From positions 17,584 through 81,583 of the forward strand of contig CASDXQ010000001.1 in assembly GCA_949285145.1 (NCBI GenBank): a stretch of DNA of 64,000 nucleotides, written 5' to 3'. This document shows positions 46,380 to 55,075 of the stretch, one piece after another. A program made the position numbers and the translations under genes. Every line of letters begins with the position of its first letter. Position 1 is the first letter of the stretch. The notes beneath the pieces were generated by a model. That model worked only from the letters and a program-made list of their open reading frames with translations, was not told the origin of the DNA and did no database searches. The DNA comes from an uncultured Spirochaetales bacterium. Lineage in GTDB: Bacteria; Spirochaetota; Spirochaetia; Sphaerochaetales; Sphaerochaetaceae.

Positions 46380-47141
46380 CTACTCCACCGTCCTTCTGAC
46401 AAGGGCATCGCTGTAAAGATCCCAGTGCTGCGGCATAAAGCGTATTCTGCCTGCCGGATCTTCCGCTGTGCTCTCCTGAATTACCCTTATACTATCACTT
46501 ATTCTGTTTTTTGATACCTGTTCCCTCACATAAAGTTCAGAATATAGAGAATCCAGGCTGAGAACTATCTGTCCAAAGCCATCTCCTGTATTATTATCGT
46601 ATTTTATATGTGATATCAAGGAGCTGTTTTCCAAGCTGACTTCACTTATAAGTTCCAGAATCTGACGAAATGACGGTGGGACGGAGAATGATCTCAGATA
46701 ATCTATGAAGCGGCTTGATACCTCGACGACACACAATTCTCCGGCAAGAGCATCGCAGTCGCTTTTTTCCAGCAGGACAGGGCGGTTCCCGTCTGAAATC
46801 AGATAATAGCTGTTGCCGTCAAAAAGCATGCATTTCTCATCACTCTGGACAAGAGTGACTTCCATGTTGTTGAATTCTGTATAGCGTATGACGCATTCTT
46901 TTATTCTCGGATTACTCTCTATCTGACGTTCTATGTTTTTCTCATCAAGCGTGAATCTGTTGATTCCATAACATGATGCCAGAAGAATGCTGACTGACTG
47001 GGGAACATTCGTCATTCCCTGCACGCTTATCGTGTCAATATTGAAAACTGTCATGTAGCGCACTGCATATGCCGCAATGATAAGCACAACCGAAAGACCG
47101 ATGATAATGAATACTGCCACATACATTCTTCTCTCACTCAT
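46380..47141 (-). CDS. ftsQ: Cell-division protein FtsQ
   Basis: 253 residues with one membrane segment (about 7-30) and an outside POTRA domain (NIDTISVQGMTNVPQSVSILLASCYGINRFTLDEKNIERQIESNPRIKECVIRY). FtsQ links FtsB/FtsL to the early division proteins. Similarity is low beyond POTRA, as usual for FtsQ/DivIB, but position between ftsW and ftsA settles it. It overlaps ftsW by 8 bp. Confidence 0.85.
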   Translation of the reverse strand: MSERRMYVAVFIIIGLSVVLIIAAYAVRYMTVFNIDTISVQGMTNVPQSVSILLASCYGINRFTLDEKNIERQIESNPRIKECVIRYTEFNNMEVTLVQSDEKCMLFDGNSYYLISDGNRPVLLEKSDCDALAGELCVVEVSSRFIDYLRSFSVPPSFRQILELISEVSLENSSLISHIKYDNNTGDGFGQIVLSLDSLYSELYVREQVSKNRISDSIRVIQESTAEDPAGRIRFMPQHWDLYSDALVRRTVE

Positions 47142-48312
47142 CGTCTCTTTTCCTCACAAGTGAAATCATTTTGTACATAAGACCGCATTCAACTATCACA
47201 ATGAAAAGATTTGTTCCTCCCTGACTGAAGAATGGAAGCGGTATGCCGGTCGGCGGGAGCATGCCTGTAACAACAGCTATGTTTATGACGACCTGAGTCA
47301 CTATCATCGTGGTTATCCCGATTGTTGTCAGAGATGCAAAATCATCTCTGCTGCAAAGACGGCCGGCACCTCTGTATCCGAGAAGCGAGAAAAAGAAGAA
47401 AAGAAGCAGAATGAAGGCAAATCCTATTATGCCGGTCTCTTCTATGATTGAAGAGAGGATGAAGTCATTCTGGACTTCAGGAAGAAGCCCCATCTTGTAT
47501 ACTCCGTTTCCGATTCCCTTGCCGAACAATCCTCCTTCCGCTATTGCGGCGAGAGACATGTTTACCTGCCAGTTAAGGCCCTGCGGATCAAGAGAAGGGA
47601 AAATGAAGCTTGCTATCCTTTTGACCCTGTAGCCTTCACTGAGCATATAAAGAATGCCCGGAACACACAGGAATGCAAGCGCGATGATGATATATCTCAG
47701 TCTCAGCCGTCCTGCAACGCACAGTGCAAGACAGAGGATAAGGAAGTGTATTCCTGTGGTATACGCTCTCTGCATGAGGATAAGAGCTGTGAAAACCAGG
47801 ATAACAGCAAAAGGTACAACATAATACCAGCCTATGTATTTCCTTGTCTTCTGACTCGAGAACCACCATGATAGAAAGATTATGACACTCAGCTTGACAA
47901 GTTCACTCGGCTGGAACTGAGGCAGAAGCGGAAGATCAAGCCAGCGGCGTGCACCCAGCACCGTCACACCGTAGGGAGAGAAACTTGTCAGCAGCATGAA
48001 AAGTGCTGATATCACAACAAGGGGAACAGCTGAAAGCTTTATGACTTTCATGGGAATGAAATACACAGCGGAGGCACAGACTATGCCGAGAAGCGCGAAA
48101 ATTCCCTGGCGGAGTACGAAATAGTAATGAGGCTGTCCGTTGCTGATTGCCTCTGGATAGCTTGCGGAGTACAGCATCAGAAGGCCGGCACAGATGAGAA
48201 TTATGACTGTACAGATGAAAGTGAACGGTGCAAAGCTTCCTTCGTTTTTCAGCCTTTCATTTTCATTCCTGTAATAATCATTGTAGTCTCTCGCCTGAAG
48301 TTCACTCATCAA
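47134..48312 (-). CDS. ftsW: Peptidoglycan polymerase FtsW
   Basis: 392 residues with about ten membrane segments after a 25-residue charged tail. GARRWLDLPLLPQFQPSELVKL, GGLFGKGIGNGVYKMGLLPEVQNDFILSSIIEETG and PTGIPLPFFSQGGTN are the SEDS family blocks (commonly LPLPFISYGGS at the last). FtsW polymerises lipid II together with FtsI, which here is encoded elsewhere. It overlaps mraY by 4 bp. Confidence 0.93.
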   Translation of the reverse strand: MMSELQARDYNDYYRNENERLKNEGSFAPFTFICTVIILICAGLLMLYSASYPEAISNGQPHYYFVLRQGIFALLGIVCASAVYFIPMKVIKLSAVPLVVISALFMLLTSFSPYGVTVLGARRWLDLPLLPQFQPSELVKLSVIIFLSWWFSSQKTRKYIGWYYVVPFAVILVFTALILMQRAYTTGIHFLILCLALCVAGRLRLRYIIIALAFLCVPGILYMLSEGYRVKRIASFIFPSLDPQGLNWQVNMSLAAIAEGGLFGKGIGNGVYKMGLLPEVQNDFILSSIIEETGIIGFAFILLLFFFFSLLGYRGAGRLCSRDDFASLTTIGITTMIVTQVVINIAVVTGMLPPTGIPLPFFSQGGTNLFIVIVECGLMYKMISLVRKRDDE

Positions 48313-49190
48313 AATACCCTCAGGAACAGAATAGCAGAAAGCAGGGATGAAAAAACAGATATGCAGAAAAAAGTGTCAACTATTTTTTCTTCCCCTATTC
48401 CCTTCATCTCAAGATGATGATGAAATGGCGCCATGAGAAAGACCTTACGCGAAAAGACTCTTATCGCGATTATCTGGATGAATGAGGAAATAAGCTCTAG
48501 ATAAATCACGGCAGACGAAAAGGCCACAGCCGCCGCATGATGGCTGAAAAGCGCAGTAAGCGCAATAAAAGCACCGATGAAATGACTGCCCCCGTCTCCC
48601 ATGAAAACCGAAGCCCGGCTTGAATTGTAGATGAGATACGCCGAAAGAACAGCAAAGAGGATCATTGAAGACGATCTGAGAGACGGAAATGCTGCCGAAG
48701 AGAGAATCAGTGTTGGAAGAGAGACTTTTGCAGCAAGGCCGTCGAGACCATCCGTAATGTTGAGTGCATTGACTGTTGTTGTCATAAATAGGACAGCTGC
48801 CGGGTAATACAGTGCCGGGTGTATATTGCCATAGCTGTCCCTGAGCATAAATGATACAAAGACTGACGAGATCAGCTGAAGAAACAGTTTCGTAATGCTT
48901 TTAAAACCGTCAGCATTATTACGGCTGAATTTGAGAACATCATCTGCCAGTCCGATTATGAAAAAAGGCAATGAAAGAAACAGATAATCAAGAGCCTGGT
49001 CTTCTTTGCAGATGAATGCTCCGGCTGCAAAGCTTGACACAATTGCGACTGACCCAAGCGAACAAGTTCCTTTTTTGTATTCATGTTTCCCGGCAAGTTC
49101 ATCTTTTACAGGGGTACTGAAACTTCCTGCTGCCTTCACGACAGCAGGTGTAAGAATAAGAGAAAATACAAACGCTGCAATTATATACAT
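48309..49190 (-). CDS. mraY: Phospho-MurNAc-pentapeptide transferase MraY
   Basis: 293 residues, shorter than the usual 320-360 because the first membrane helix or so is missing. Catalytic motifs are present: IIGLADDVLKF (DD), NALNITDGLDGLA (NxxxxxDGLDGL), MGDGGSHFIGA, and APFHHHLEMKG (HHH). MraY makes lipid I. It lies 3 bp after murF. Confidence 0.93.
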   Translation of the reverse strand: MYIIAAFVFSLILTPAVVKAAGSFSTPVKDELAGKHEYKKGTCSLGSVAIVSSFAAGAFICKEDQALDYLFLSLPFFIIGLADDVLKFSRNNADGFKSITKLFLQLISSVFVSFMLRDSYGNIHPALYYPAAVLFMTTTVNALNITDGLDGLAAKVSLPTLILSSAAFPSLRSSSMILFAVLSAYLIYNSSRASVFMGDGGSHFIGAFIALTALFSHHAAAVAFSSAVIYLELISSFIQIIAIRVFSRKVFLMAPFHHHLEMKGIGEEKIVDTFFCISVFSSLLSAILFLRVF

Positions 49191-49193
49191 TGG

Positions 49194-50540
49194 CTAACCC
49201 ACCTCTTTAAGAGTATCAAAGAGGCGCTCCATAGCCATTGAACGGGATCCTTTAAGCAGAAGCAGATCACCGTGCGATGTACCTCTTCTGACTGAAGATG
49301 AAAGCACGTCAAAGTCAGGAGTGTACACAGCCTTGTACTTGTATCCGCTGTCATAGAGAACCTTGTATGCTTCTTCCATCTCGCTGCCGTACAAATAGAT
49401 ATACTGACAATCGGCATTGCACAGCATTCTTCCGACATTTCTGTGCGCATAGCGGGATGCACTTCCAAGCTCCTTCATATCACCAAGGACAATATGTTTG
49501 TTCCTGTTCCAGCGCACGCTGCTCAGAGTTGAGATCGCATCGCTTACACTGTCAGGGCTGGCATTGTAGCAGTCCTCGATAACGGTAAGGCTTCCTTTCC
49601 TCACAACCCTGCTGCGGCCGAAAAGCGGTTCCATTGATTCAAGTCCCTGCACAATTTCTTCATCGCTTATTCCCAGGTAACGCGCAGCTGCACAGGCAAG
49701 TGACGCATCTTTTATATTGTGCAGTCCTACAGCCGGCATTGTGAAATGTTTTCTACCAAGGGAAAGGCTTATACCATCAAGTCCTCTGAACTGTATGTCG
49801 GAAAACGGAACACCCACTGCATTGATTTTATCAGAAACAGTTCTGAAATACGGCAGGAATTCATCATCTTCAGGTACAAATCCAATTGTCTGAGGAAGGA
49901 ATATCTTTCCTTTTTCCCTTGCAATCGTACTGCGGCTGCCGAATTTCTCCAGATGACTCATGCCTATGTTCGTAATTATGCCGATTTCCGGAGGGAATAC
50001 GGATGTAAGCTTGTCCATTTCTCCAGCGTGATCAACTCCCATCTCGAAAACCGCGTAATCAGAATCCGTATCAAGTGTGAGCAGTGCAAGAGGAAGTCCG
50101 AGCGTACTGTTCAGATTGCCGGGTGTCCTGCTCACGCTGTGCCTGACAGAAAGTATGCTTGACAGCATCTCCTTGGTGGTGGTCTTTCCGCAGCTTCCGG
50201 TCACGCAAATGCCAGTGAATTTCTTATTGTTCAGAACATAAAGACTGGCAAAACGAGAAAGAGCCGAAGGGACATCTTCTGCAATTATGAAACTCACATT
50301 ATCACGTCTGTATTTTCTGATCACATCTTCATGCCGTCTGTCAATCAGAATCACGGCTGCACCATTTCTTATTGCATCTTTGATAAATGAATAGCCGTCA
50401 GCTTTCTCTCCCACCAATGCTGCATAGAGCGCATTTTTCACCACTTTTCTTGAATCATAGCAGAAAGAGGCAATGACTCTGTCACTGCCTGAAAGAAACG
50501 AAGATGAAAGTGATGCGAAATATGCTGCACTTATATTCAT
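49194..50540 (-). CDS. murF: UDP-MurNAc-tripeptide:D-Ala-D-Ala ligase MurF
   Basis: 448 residues. ATP site VTGSCGKTTTKEMLSSIL (about 110-127), ENNIG-like central region EMGVDHAGEMDKLTSVFPPEIGIITNIGMSHLEKFGS, and VIEDCYNASPDSVSDAI (YNASPDS, MurF-specific) are intact. It adds D-Ala-D-Ala to the UDP-tripeptide. murE, murD and murC, normal neighbours, are absent. It overlaps ftsL by 4 bp. Confidence 0.95.
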   Translation of the reverse strand: MNISAAYFASLSSSFLSGSDRVIASFCYDSRKVVKNALYAALVGEKADGYSFIKDAIRNGAAVILIDRRHEDVIRKYRRDNVSFIIAEDVPSALSRFASLYVLNNKKFTGICVTGSCGKTTTKEMLSSILSVRHSVSRTPGNLNSTLGLPLALLTLDTDSDYAVFEMGVDHAGEMDKLTSVFPPEIGIITNIGMSHLEKFGSRSTIAREKGKIFLPQTIGFVPEDDEFLPYFRTVSDKINAVGVPFSDIQFRGLDGISLSLGRKHFTMPAVGLHNIKDASLACAAARYLGISDEEIVQGLESMEPLFGRSRVVRKGSLTVIEDCYNASPDSVSDAISTLSSVRWNRNKHIVLGDMKELGSASRYAHRNVGRMLCNADCQYIYLYGSEMEEAYKVLYDSGYKYKAVYTPDFDVLSSSVRRGTSHGDLLLLKGSRSMAMERLFDTLKEVG

Positions 50541-50848
50541 CTGGTTGTGCTCCGTGCGATCCTCACAGTCGAAGATGGATTGATTTCACTGTATTCAAGG
50601 TTGTACTCAACAACTTTATCTATCAGAGCTTCAGGACTTCTGGCATAGCTGATTTCACTTTCAAGGGTACGTTCAATTTCCTCAAGTTCCATGATGCTGC
50701 TTTTTGTCTGGGCAATCCGCATGCGGTATGCATGATTCTCTCCGATCTGATAAAGAGGAATCATAAGAGTGAAGAACATGAACATGATCAGGGCGATTGT
50801 TCCTGCTTTACTCATCGTGGTCAAATTGAACTTATTTCCTGTTTTCAT
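50537..50848 (-). CDS. ftsL: Cell-division protein FtsL
   Basis: 103 residues: basic cytoplasmic tail, one membrane segment (about 14-37), and a coiled coil outside (RMRIAQTKSSIMELEEIERTLESEISYARSPEALIDKVVEYNLEYSEINP). This is the plan of FtsL, which scaffolds FtsQLB. Sequence is weakly conserved in this family; the assignment uses topology and position between rsmH and murF. The ATG at 50848 has GGGAG 9 nt upstream; the one at 50857 is too close to it. Confidence 0.8.
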   Translation of the reverse strand: MKTGNKFNLTTMSKAGTIALIMFMFFTLMIPLYQIGENHAYRMRIAQTKSSIMELEEIERTLESEISYARSPEALIDKVVEYNLEYSEINPSSTVRIARSTTR

Positions 50849-51743
50849 AATTTGCATCTCCCTTTCTCTCGATTATTCTCAGTTTGGCGCTTCTGCTTGG
50901 AGGATTGCTGCTGCATTCCTCCTGAGAGGCAGTCAGCGGGTGTTTGGTCAGAATCGCTATGTCTCCTTTATCCGCCGCCCTTTTTTTGAAAAACCACTTT
51001 ACCTGTCTGTCTTCCAGTGAATGAAATGTTATGACAGCAATCCGGCCATGCGCTTTCACCACCCTGACAGCCTCTTCCAGAGCCGGAGTGATACGATCCA
51101 GCTCCTTGTTCACTTCAATTCTCAAAGCCTGGAATGTCCTGGTTGCCGGATGTATGTGTCCATGCCTGTACTGCGGAGGAACTGCAGAGGAAATGATATC
51201 GGCAAGTCTTGCGGCACTTTCGATTCTCTCCCTGCTTCTCTCTTCAGCAATCCTGTGCGCGATGCGTCTTGAATAGCGTTCCTCTGCATACTGGTAAATC
51301 AGATCGGCAAGTTCTTCCTCTCTGTATTCATTTACAATTGTCGCAGCATCCAGCTTCTGATTTTCATCAAGTCTCATATCTAGCTTTTCATCAGCTCTGA
51401 ATGAGAAGCCCCGCTTTGACTGTGCGTAATGGAATATGCTGATTCCCAGATCGAAAAGGATCATGTCCGCACTGCTGCTTTCCATTTTCTTCAGTTCATC
51501 ATCAAACCAGCCGTTTACAGGAACAAACCTGTTTCCGTAAGATCTGAACCGTTCAACCGCTTTTGCCTGGATTGAACTGTCCCTGTCAAATCCGAACACA
51601 GTGAGAAACGGGTATTTGTCGAGGAATGCCTGAGTATGTCCTCCTTCTCCTGTTGTGCAGTCTATCATCACCGGATTTTCGCTTACCGGGACAAGGTATG
51701 AAAGTATCTCGTTTTTCATTACCGGGGTATGTACAATTTCCAT
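50832..51743 (-). CDS. rsmH: 16S rRNA m4C1402 methyltransferase RsmH
   Basis: 303 residues. HTPVMKNEILSYL, DCTTGEGGHTQAFL (SAM loop), FGFDRDSS, DLGISIFHYAQSKRGFSFRADEKLDMRLD and ITFHSLEDRQVKWFF are RsmH (MraW) signatures. It methylates C1402 of 16S rRNA. It begins at an ATG overlapping the mraZ stop by 1 bp. Confidence 0.95.
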   Translation of the reverse strand: MEIVHTPVMKNEILSYLVPVSENPVMIDCTTGEGGHTQAFLDKYPFLTVFGFDRDSSIQAKAVERFRSYGNRFVPVNGWFDDELKKMESSSADMILFDLGISIFHYAQSKRGFSFRADEKLDMRLDENQKLDAATIVNEYREEELADLIYQYAEERYSRRIAHRIAEERSRERIESAARLADIISSAVPPQYRHGHIHPATRTFQALRIEVNKELDRITPALEEAVRVVKAHGRIAVITFHSLEDRQVKWFFKKRAADKGDIAILTKHPLTASQEECSSNPPSRSAKLRIIERKGDANYENRK

Positions 51744-52207
51744 CACATACCTCTCTTTGTCTTCGCAAGCATTTCTCCAAGTTCGGAAATTGAAACCTCA
51801 TCCTCATTCAGGAGATCGTTGTATTTCTCAGGGTTCCAGATTTCAATATAATTGCCCATGCCGAGGATTGTAACCTCGCTTTTCGGTTCCAGCCCGGCAT
51901 AGGCCCGAAGGGACTGCGGCAGATTTACTCTTCCGCTGGAGTCGAAGTCCAACGATTGAGAAGAAGATAAAAAACGCCTTGTGAACATCCTCGCAGCGGG
52001 AGAGAAAATCTGCATTCCGTCATCGCCTGAAATAGCAAAAGAGAAGGTCTTATCGAAAAAATCAGGGGGAAACAAAGCGATGCAGGAACCATCAAGTCCT
52101 TTTGTGGCAATAACCTGACTTCCAGTGAGAGCAGAGCGTAATCGGGCAGGGATCATCAAGCGACCCTTTTCGTCAACTTTATTTGTGTATTCACCAGTCA
52201 ACAACAT
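51743..52207 (-). CDS. mraZ: Division-cluster transcriptional regulator MraZ
   Basis: 154 residues, two AbrB-like halves: MLLTGEYTNKVDEKGRLMIPARLR (DEKGR, first) and SQSLDFDSSGRVNLPQSLRAYAGL (DxxGR, second). MraZ binds repeats in its own promoter and controls the dcw operon. Repeats with TGGTA/TGGGT cores lie 20-60 bp upstream (see the box feature). It is the first gene of the 14-kb minus-strand run. Confidence 0.95.
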   Translation of the reverse strand: MLLTGEYTNKVDEKGRLMIPARLRSALTGSQVIATKGLDGSCIALFPPDFFDKTFSFAISGDDGMQIFSPAARMFTRRFLSSSQSLDFDSSGRVNLPQSLRAYAGLEPKSEVTILGMGNYIEIWNPEKYNDLLNEDEVSISELGEMLAKTKRGM

Positions 52208-52225
52208 TTTCCCGCAACCTCAACT

Positions 52226-52271
52226 ACCCACTTTCTGGGATTTACTACCACTATTTACCACCATATTACCC
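52226..52271 (-). promoter_or_regulatory. mraZ: MraZ-box-like direct repeats
   Basis: Reading toward mraZ the motifs are GGGTA, TGGTA, TGGTA and AAAGTGGGT. Two TGGTA copies are exactly 10 bp apart, and the TGGGT box is 20 bp further on, in phase. Known MraZ sites are TGGGN repeats with 5-bp spacers, or AAAGTGT/G repeats. Confidence 0.6.
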
Positions 52272-52479
52272 TATTTTGGAAAATTGAGGCTGAAAAATCT
52301 CATATATTTGTCCAGCAAGTTGAAAAAGCTTAAGAAAAATACTTAATATATTTTAAATTAATAAAATATTTATTTTTAAATTATCGTTTTCTAAATAAAT
52401 AATTATTTATATAAATTTGCTACTTGTTTTTCATTTGAAAATTCTCTCTAAACTGCAGGAAACGGATGTGGCAGCAAAT

Positions 52480-52568
52480 TCCCATTTAATGGGAGGCAGC
52501 AATCATATCTGCCACTTATATCATGGGCATTCCGTCTTATTATTCAATAAAAGTGGGAGAAAATGGGA
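52480..52568. promoter_or_regulatory. Second TGGGA cluster upstream of mraZ
   Basis: TCCCA-N5-TGGGA at 52480-52494 (inverted) and TGGGA-N5-TGGGA at 52554-52568 (direct), the latter preceded by AAAGTGGG. The direct pair matches the known MraZ box but points away from mraZ. Confidence 0.4.
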
Positions 52569-52581
52569 ATTAAAGCTCTGG

Positions 52582-52611
52582 ATAAAGAAAAGACCCGGCT
52601 CAGCGGGTCTT
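52582..52611 (-). terminator. Terminator overlapping the GH57 stop codon
   Basis: AAGACCCG / CGGGTCTT (52590-52597, 52604-52611) with a T-rich tail on the minus strand. The TGA stop codon at 52602-52600 lies in the 6-nt loop. Confidence 0.75.
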
Positions 52612-54198
52612 ATTGTCATCATGGAAAAGATTGTAATCCATTTCGGGGAAGATTGCATTCCGTTTTTCTGCTTTGATCAGCCATTCGGTATGAACGGAAT
52701 TCTTACACATATTGCTGTATACGACATTAAATGAGCCAAGATGGTTTCTCAATCTCTTTTCCGCATATATGACACTTGTCCTGTCATGCAGAATATATGG
52801 CCAGTCGGAAGCCATGGCAAGAAGTACTTCACGAGCGGCCTGATTAAGGAAACGTGCCTTGAGAGATCTCTGGTTCGGGAATCTGTCGGCAAGCTCCTCC
52901 ATTCGCTCTATCGCCTTATGCACATGCCGGTAAACCCAGCTGTTCTCCCCATCCAGCCAGCAGTCAGAATAACCGCCGCGTCCCCAGGAGCATTCATTGA
53001 GCTCCGCTTTCTCACATTCACCGGAACGCGCAAGTATTTCACCTGGCGTGGTGAATTCTATGTCCTTCTCCTTCACGCCATTCTGAAGTACAAGTTTAAG
53101 GAAAGCAATTCCTTCAAACCATCGGTGTCCGAAAAGCTCAACATCAAAACAGAGATTCAGAACAGGAGATGACTGTGTCTCTGCGGATATCGACATGGCC
53201 TTGCGCCTGAGATGATACAGGAAATTATCAGCATGAAGCCTTACTTTTGCAGCGGCTTTTGCGCTGTCATAAGGCTGTTTATTATCATCCCTGCCGGTAA
53301 TCGCCATATATTTATATCCGGTAAATACTCTCACATCCGGTTCATGAACATACGGCCGGATATAATCCATATCAAGATCATATCCGATATCTCTGTAGAA
53401 CTCTCTGTAATCAGGGTCGCACGGATATCCGGTAGAATCAGACCAGACAAGATTTGTTATGCTCCAGTCACGGGGAAAACCTGCAACCAGTGAATCATAA
53501 AGCTGTACAGGCTGATAACCGGCAGACAGTATCCTGTTCTTTGCAGTAATCACGGAATGAGCAGGAATCTGACACCATTTTATTCCATAGCGTTCCAGCT
53601 CTTTTTCAAGCCCTGGATAATAACCGCATTCCGGAAGCCAGAAACCACTGGGAGCTTTATGGAAAAACCTTATGTGGCTTTTCACACCCATTTCAATCTG
53701 GGTACGCACTGCTGTCTCGTAGTTTTTATATAAAGGGAAATAACAGTGTGTTGCAGCAGTGGCAATGATCTCAACCAGTCCTTTATCCTGAAGCCTGATA
53801 AAACCGTCAAGGATGTTCCTTCCGCGGCTTTCATAAAACTCAAGATTCTCCTTGTATGATTTAAGGTAGAATCTTGCCATGTCATGGCATTCAGGCTGAC
53901 TGGCACGGGTACGTGCGACTTCTTTCTCGCCAAGCTCGATCCTGCTATGCATGTACTCAACGAATCTTTCCTGGAGAGGTTCATCAAGCAGCATTGCACA
54001 CAATGTCGGAGAAAAACATATGCTGAGACGGAAAGGAACATCCTTGCTGTCAAGACTTTCCAGCATTTTCAGAAGAGGAATGTAGCTTTCACATAAATCC
54101 TCGAAGAGCCAGTTCTCTTCCAGAAATTTCGGATATTCAAGATGCCTTACATAAGGTGAGTGAGCATGAAGAATCAAATTGACACTAGTCTTAGACAT
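52600..54198 (-). CDS. GH57 1,4-alpha-glucan branching enzyme-like protein
   Basis: 532 residues of glycoside hydrolase family 57. LILHAHSPYVRH is the first conserved region, the nucleophile Glu190 is in GFWLPECGYYPG, and the acid/base Asp near 350 is in CFDVELFGHRWFEG. The C-terminal DUF1957-type helical part with ECSWGRGGYSDCWLDGENSWVYRHVHKA is typical of the TK1436-like branching enzymes. It would introduce alpha-1,6 branches into glycogen in the cytoplasm. The ATG at 54198 overlaps the DUF4912 stop by 1 bp; the TTG before it is discarded. Confidence 0.85.
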   Translation of the reverse strand: MSKTSVNLILHAHSPYVRHLEYPKFLEENWLFEDLCESYIPLLKMLESLDSKDVPFRLSICFSPTLCAMLLDEPLQERFVEYMHSRIELGEKEVARTRASQPECHDMARFYLKSYKENLEFYESRGRNILDGFIRLQDKGLVEIIATAATHCYFPLYKNYETAVRTQIEMGVKSHIRFFHKAPSGFWLPECGYYPGLEKELERYGIKWCQIPAHSVITAKNRILSAGYQPVQLYDSLVAGFPRDWSITNLVWSDSTGYPCDPDYREFYRDIGYDLDMDYIRPYVHEPDVRVFTGYKYMAITGRDDNKQPYDSAKAAAKVRLHADNFLYHLRRKAMSISAETQSSPVLNLCFDVELFGHRWFEGIAFLKLVLQNGVKEKDIEFTTPGEILARSGECEKAELNECSWGRGGYSDCWLDGENSWVYRHVHKAIERMEELADRFPNQRSLKARFLNQAAREVLLAMASDWPYILHDRTSVIYAEKRLRNHLGSFNVVYSNMCKNSVHTEWLIKAEKRNAIFPEMDYNLFHDDNKTR

Positions 54199-54920
54199 CA
54201 AAGGTTCTCCTCCTCTCTAATACTTTGTACAATGCTTTCCACGCTTTCACATGGCAGTATTAATCCGTCCCGGTTTGTAAGCAGAGACAGCTCACGGCGG
54301 AGCAGAGCCTCATTACCGGAAATCTCTTCTTTATGGTTAAGCCAGTAAATTGAAACAAGATCGACGACTTCGCTTGATACAAGTGTCATTTTATTTTTCT
54401 CATCCGCAACCAGCACAAGAGAAACCTGTGCATGAAGTGCGCAAGTATTCACATTTATATTCCATTCAATGTCACTTTCGCTGATATCAATATCATAGGA
54501 GTCAAGAAGCGTATCATCATCGAACAGTCTGACATTTATCATGAATCTGAAGCTTGTGTATTCCGCCTCGAATTTCTCCTTATCAAAATTGGAGACAGAC
54601 CAGTAACAGTATAGCCAAGTTGCATTCTTGATCAGAAGATGTATAGATGTCTCATTATAAAGGTCAGGCAGATCAACGACACCCGGCAGGCTTGTCAGTT
54701 CGCTGCCATCCCCGCGGTAATCAGTGAGCCAGGTGACAAACTTTCTCTGAATGTTGTCTTCCCCTCCCATCTGGATGTCATCACTTTCATCTTCATAGAT
54801 TTCCCTGAGAGTTTCGATCAGTTCATCACGCGACATTGATGAAGCATCATGAACACCCTCCTGGACAGCGATATGCTCGAGCTCTTTTTGAGAAAGAGAT
54901 TCGATTTTGATCAGAACCAT
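54198..54920 (-). CDS. DUF4912 protein
   Basis: 240 residues. N-terminal Rho/SAP-like helices (SLSQKELEHIAVQEGVHDASSMSRDELIETLREIYEDE) precede a DUF4912 domain (ATWLYCYWSVSNFDKEKF ... FMINVRLFDD ... WNINVNTCALHAQVSLVLVADEKNKMTLVSSE), a beta-sandwich related to glycan-binding folds. In spirochaetes and other lineages it sits next to GH57 genes; the biochemical role is unknown. AGGGG lies 6 nt before the ATG at 54920; a TTG at 54926 is less likely. It is co-transcribed with the branching enzyme and divergent from the second GH57 gene. Confidence 0.85.
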   Translation of the reverse strand: MVLIKIESLSQKELEHIAVQEGVHDASSMSRDELIETLREIYEDESDDIQMGGEDNIQRKFVTWLTDYRGDGSELTSLPGVVDLPDLYNETSIHLLIKNATWLYCYWSVSNFDKEKFEAEYTSFRFMINVRLFDDDTLLDSYDIDISESDIEWNINVNTCALHAQVSLVLVADEKNKMTLVSSEVVDLVSIYWLNHKEEISGNEALLRRELSLLTNRDGLILPCESVESIVQSIREEENL

Positions 54921-55037
54921 TTGCAACCCCTATAAATTCCTTTCTCTATCGTAAAAAAAAGCACTTTTTTAGTCAACAATTCCGGATTCCGTGATTCTGA
55001 CAAGAAAAATTTCTGATAGTTAAACATATTTTACTTA

Positions 55038-55065
55038 TTGTTTTATCATTATCTTATCTGATAAA
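55038..55065 (+). promoter_or_regulatory. Promoter of the GH57/DUF3536 gene
   Basis: TTGTTT, 16-bp spacer, GATAAA (4 of 6 matches); the ATG follows 10 nt later with no Shine-Dalgarno. Confidence 0.4.
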
Positions 55066-55075
55066 CTCTTTTGAT

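Larger units (their letters stand above)
52208..52599. other. Gene-free stretch upstream of mraZ
   Basis: 392 bases with no coding sequence that I accept. It contains MraZ-box-like repeats next to mraZ (52226-52271), an AT-rich core (about 52,300-52,430), and a second cluster of TGGGA motifs at 52480-52568 near the GH57 terminator. I could not pick a convincing -35/-10 pair for the dcw operon. Confidence 0.6.

Noticed and set aside
52417..52734. 105-codon plus-strand frame in the mraZ upstream gap
   Set aside because: Runs through the GH57 terminator and into that gene antisense; no ribosome site; the region is better explained by regulatory repeats.
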